Assembly: GCA_025456385.1 (NCBI GenBank)
Contig: JALOKS010000305.1
Location: 1-6,574, forward strand
Reading direction: 5' to 3'
Length of the DNA stretch: 6,574 nt
From: Thermoanaerobaculales bacterium
GTDB taxonomy: Bacteria > Acidobacteriota > Thermoanaerobaculia > Thermoanaerobaculales > Sulfomarinibacteraceae
Shown piece by piece: positions 6,261 through 6,574 of this stretch (the stretch's first letter is position 1; every line of letters starts with the position of its first letter). Below the pieces are notes generated by a model. That model worked only from the letters and a program-made list of their open reading frames with translations, did no database searches and was not told the DNA's origin. The translations under genes and the position numbers were made by a program.

Positions 6261-6501
6261 ATTTCGGAGTTCGGAACTCAGAATTCGGAATGCCCCCACC
6301 CGCCCCGCTACCGGTTCACGAGCTTTGAAAAAAGGGATATCGGCCTCACGGCGACGCCCCGGCACGTGCATGATGGTGCTCTCCCTCGGAAGGGAGATAC
6401 GTCGCGCGAGCGGGAGTCATTCCAGAGCGATCGTCAGCGGTAGACCGTTCTCCCGAGACAGGCGCGACTCAGGGCCCGAAAATTCCGAATTCCGAATTCC
6501 T
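6261..6501. repeat. Inverted heptamer-repeat element 3 (AATTCGG unit) with an extended interior, upstream of nfeD
   Basis: The left arm (6261-6290) reads ATTTCGG, AGTTCGG, AACTCAG, AATTCGG in 7-nt steps. The right arm (about 6480-6501) reads AATTCCG, AATTCCG, AATTCCT, the inverted form of the same unit. The arms are less perfect than in element 2, with about 17 of 20 positions complementary in the best register. The interior starts with TGCCCCCACCCG next to the left arm and ends with CAGGGCCCG next to the right arm. These ends resemble the cores of elements 1 and 2, but nearly 190 nt lie between the arms instead of 33-41. The right arm begins in the stop codon of the partial upstream gene (TAG, 6502-6500). 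No protein gene is visible inside; hairpins are described separately. Confidence 0.8.
6362..6468. other. Run of consecutive hairpins inside element 3; possible structured RNA
   Basis: Three pairings lie nearly end to end. GCAC (6362-6365) pairs with GTGC (6376-6379). TCTCCCT (6380-6386) pairs perfectly with AGGGAGA (6391-6397) over a 4-nt loop. GTCGCGC (6401-6407) pairs with GCGCGAC (6462-6468). The last encloses a 6-bp stem, CGGGAG (6411-6416) with CTCCCG (6450-6455), and a small hairpin AGCGG-TAGA-CCGTT (6436-6449). The G-T pair in the small hairpin slightly favours the plus strand as the RNA. I compared it by memory with TPP, glycine, SAM, cobalamin and c-di-GMP riboswitch cores and found no match. 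Chance pairing in GC-rich DNA is a real alternative. Confidence 0.3.
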
Positions 6502-6574
6502 AATTCGCACCGGTCCGCTTCATTCCCCGCCGCGCCTGCCGCCACAGTGCGCGGACGGCGCCCCGGTCCGCCGC
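6500..6574 (-). CDS. C-terminal end of an unidentified gene, cut by window edge
   Basis: The minus strand is open from the window edge to a TAG at 6502-6500, giving 24 residues (ending RRGMKRTGAN). The tail is arginine-rich and too short to assign. Two things support it. The codons are GC-rich at the third position like the neighbouring genes. The stop codon also runs straight into a heptamer arm, just as the stops of lipA and holB do at the other two elements. Another frame is also open here, so this remains tentative. It would be co-directional with the rest of the window but separated from nfeD by about 300 nt and a promoter. Confidence 0.45.
   Translation of the reverse strand, partial: AADRGAVRALWRQARRGMKRTGAN

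Noticed and set aside
6320..6345. Intrinsic terminator at the run of six T on the minus strand (6333-6328)
   Set aside because: No stem ends directly before the T run on the minus strand; GATATCCC has no upstream partner.
6201..6371. Longer nfeD starts at ATG 6371 or ATG 6212
   Set aside because: The extension reads through a repeat arm and the promoter and is not protein-like. ATG 6212 overlaps the -10 box. The ATG at 6200 gives a clean signal peptide.
4950..6443. Long plus-strand open frame (497 codons) opposite nfeD, and similar ones opposite holB and slipin
   Set aside because: Products are runs of H, R, D, E and A with no family motifs. They mirror the codon pattern of well-supported minus-strand genes, as expected in GC-rich DNA.
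6301..6479. tRNA or known riboswitch between the arms of element 3
   Set aside because: GGTTCACGAGC does not fit a T-loop and no cloverleaf forms. A GTGAACC match to TPP riboswitches stands alone without the CUGAGA part.

Overview
This is a GC-rich window (roughly 70 % GC in the genes by eye). Every credible gene lies on the minus strand, so the map reads right to left. The gene set is housekeeping and membrane-quality-control: a SPOR-domain peptidoglycan-binding protein, an NfeD protease with its slipin partner, lipoyl synthase, thymidylate kinase, DNA polymerase III delta-prime and a sodium:solute symporter. High GC, GTG starts, 4-nt stop/start overlaps and a SPOR domain suggest a GC-rich diderm bacterium. 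Acidobacteriota or a similar lineage is my guess, but the window alone does not prove it.

Layout in transcription order. (1) 6574-6500: the last codons of an unidentified gene. (2) 6499-6201: a 299-nt intergenic region with an inverted heptamer-repeat element, an interior of stacked hairpins and a good sigma70-like promoter. (3) A four-gene operon: nfeD (6200-4896), slipin (4899-4126), SPOR protein (4091-3492) and lipA (3495-2747), joined by ATGA and GTGA overlaps or a 34-nt gap. lipA is broken by an apparent out-of-frame deletion of about 136 nt. (4) 2746-2595: a second inverted heptamer element, then a -10 box placed for a leaderless tmk mRNA. (5) tmk (2594-1959) and holB (1962-1042), overlapping by GTGA. 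(6) 1041-885: a third inverted heptamer element. (7) A sodium:solute symporter (884 to beyond position 1), cut by the window edge.

The most striking non-coding signal is the set of three intergenic elements at about 941-1043, 2653-2749 and 6261-6501. Each has AT-rich arms of 7-bp tandem units in inverted orientation around a GC-rich core. The unit sequence differs between loci (TTTTGAG, TTCTCAA, CGGAATT), yet the 7-bp period is kept and the cores share CCACCC at one end and AGGG-CG at the other. In all three, one arm starts inside the stop codon of the upstream gene. They sit at every apparent transcription-unit boundary in the window and at no junction inside an operon. The third carries extra interior sequence that can fold into consecutive hairpins. 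I do not recognise this family.

Functionally, NfeD and slipin form a known membrane protease/stomatin pair. The SPOR protein probably works at the septum or cell wall, and lipA would modify lipoate-dependent enzymes if intact. tmk and holB pair dTTP synthesis with the replication clamp loader, a common bacterial arrangement.
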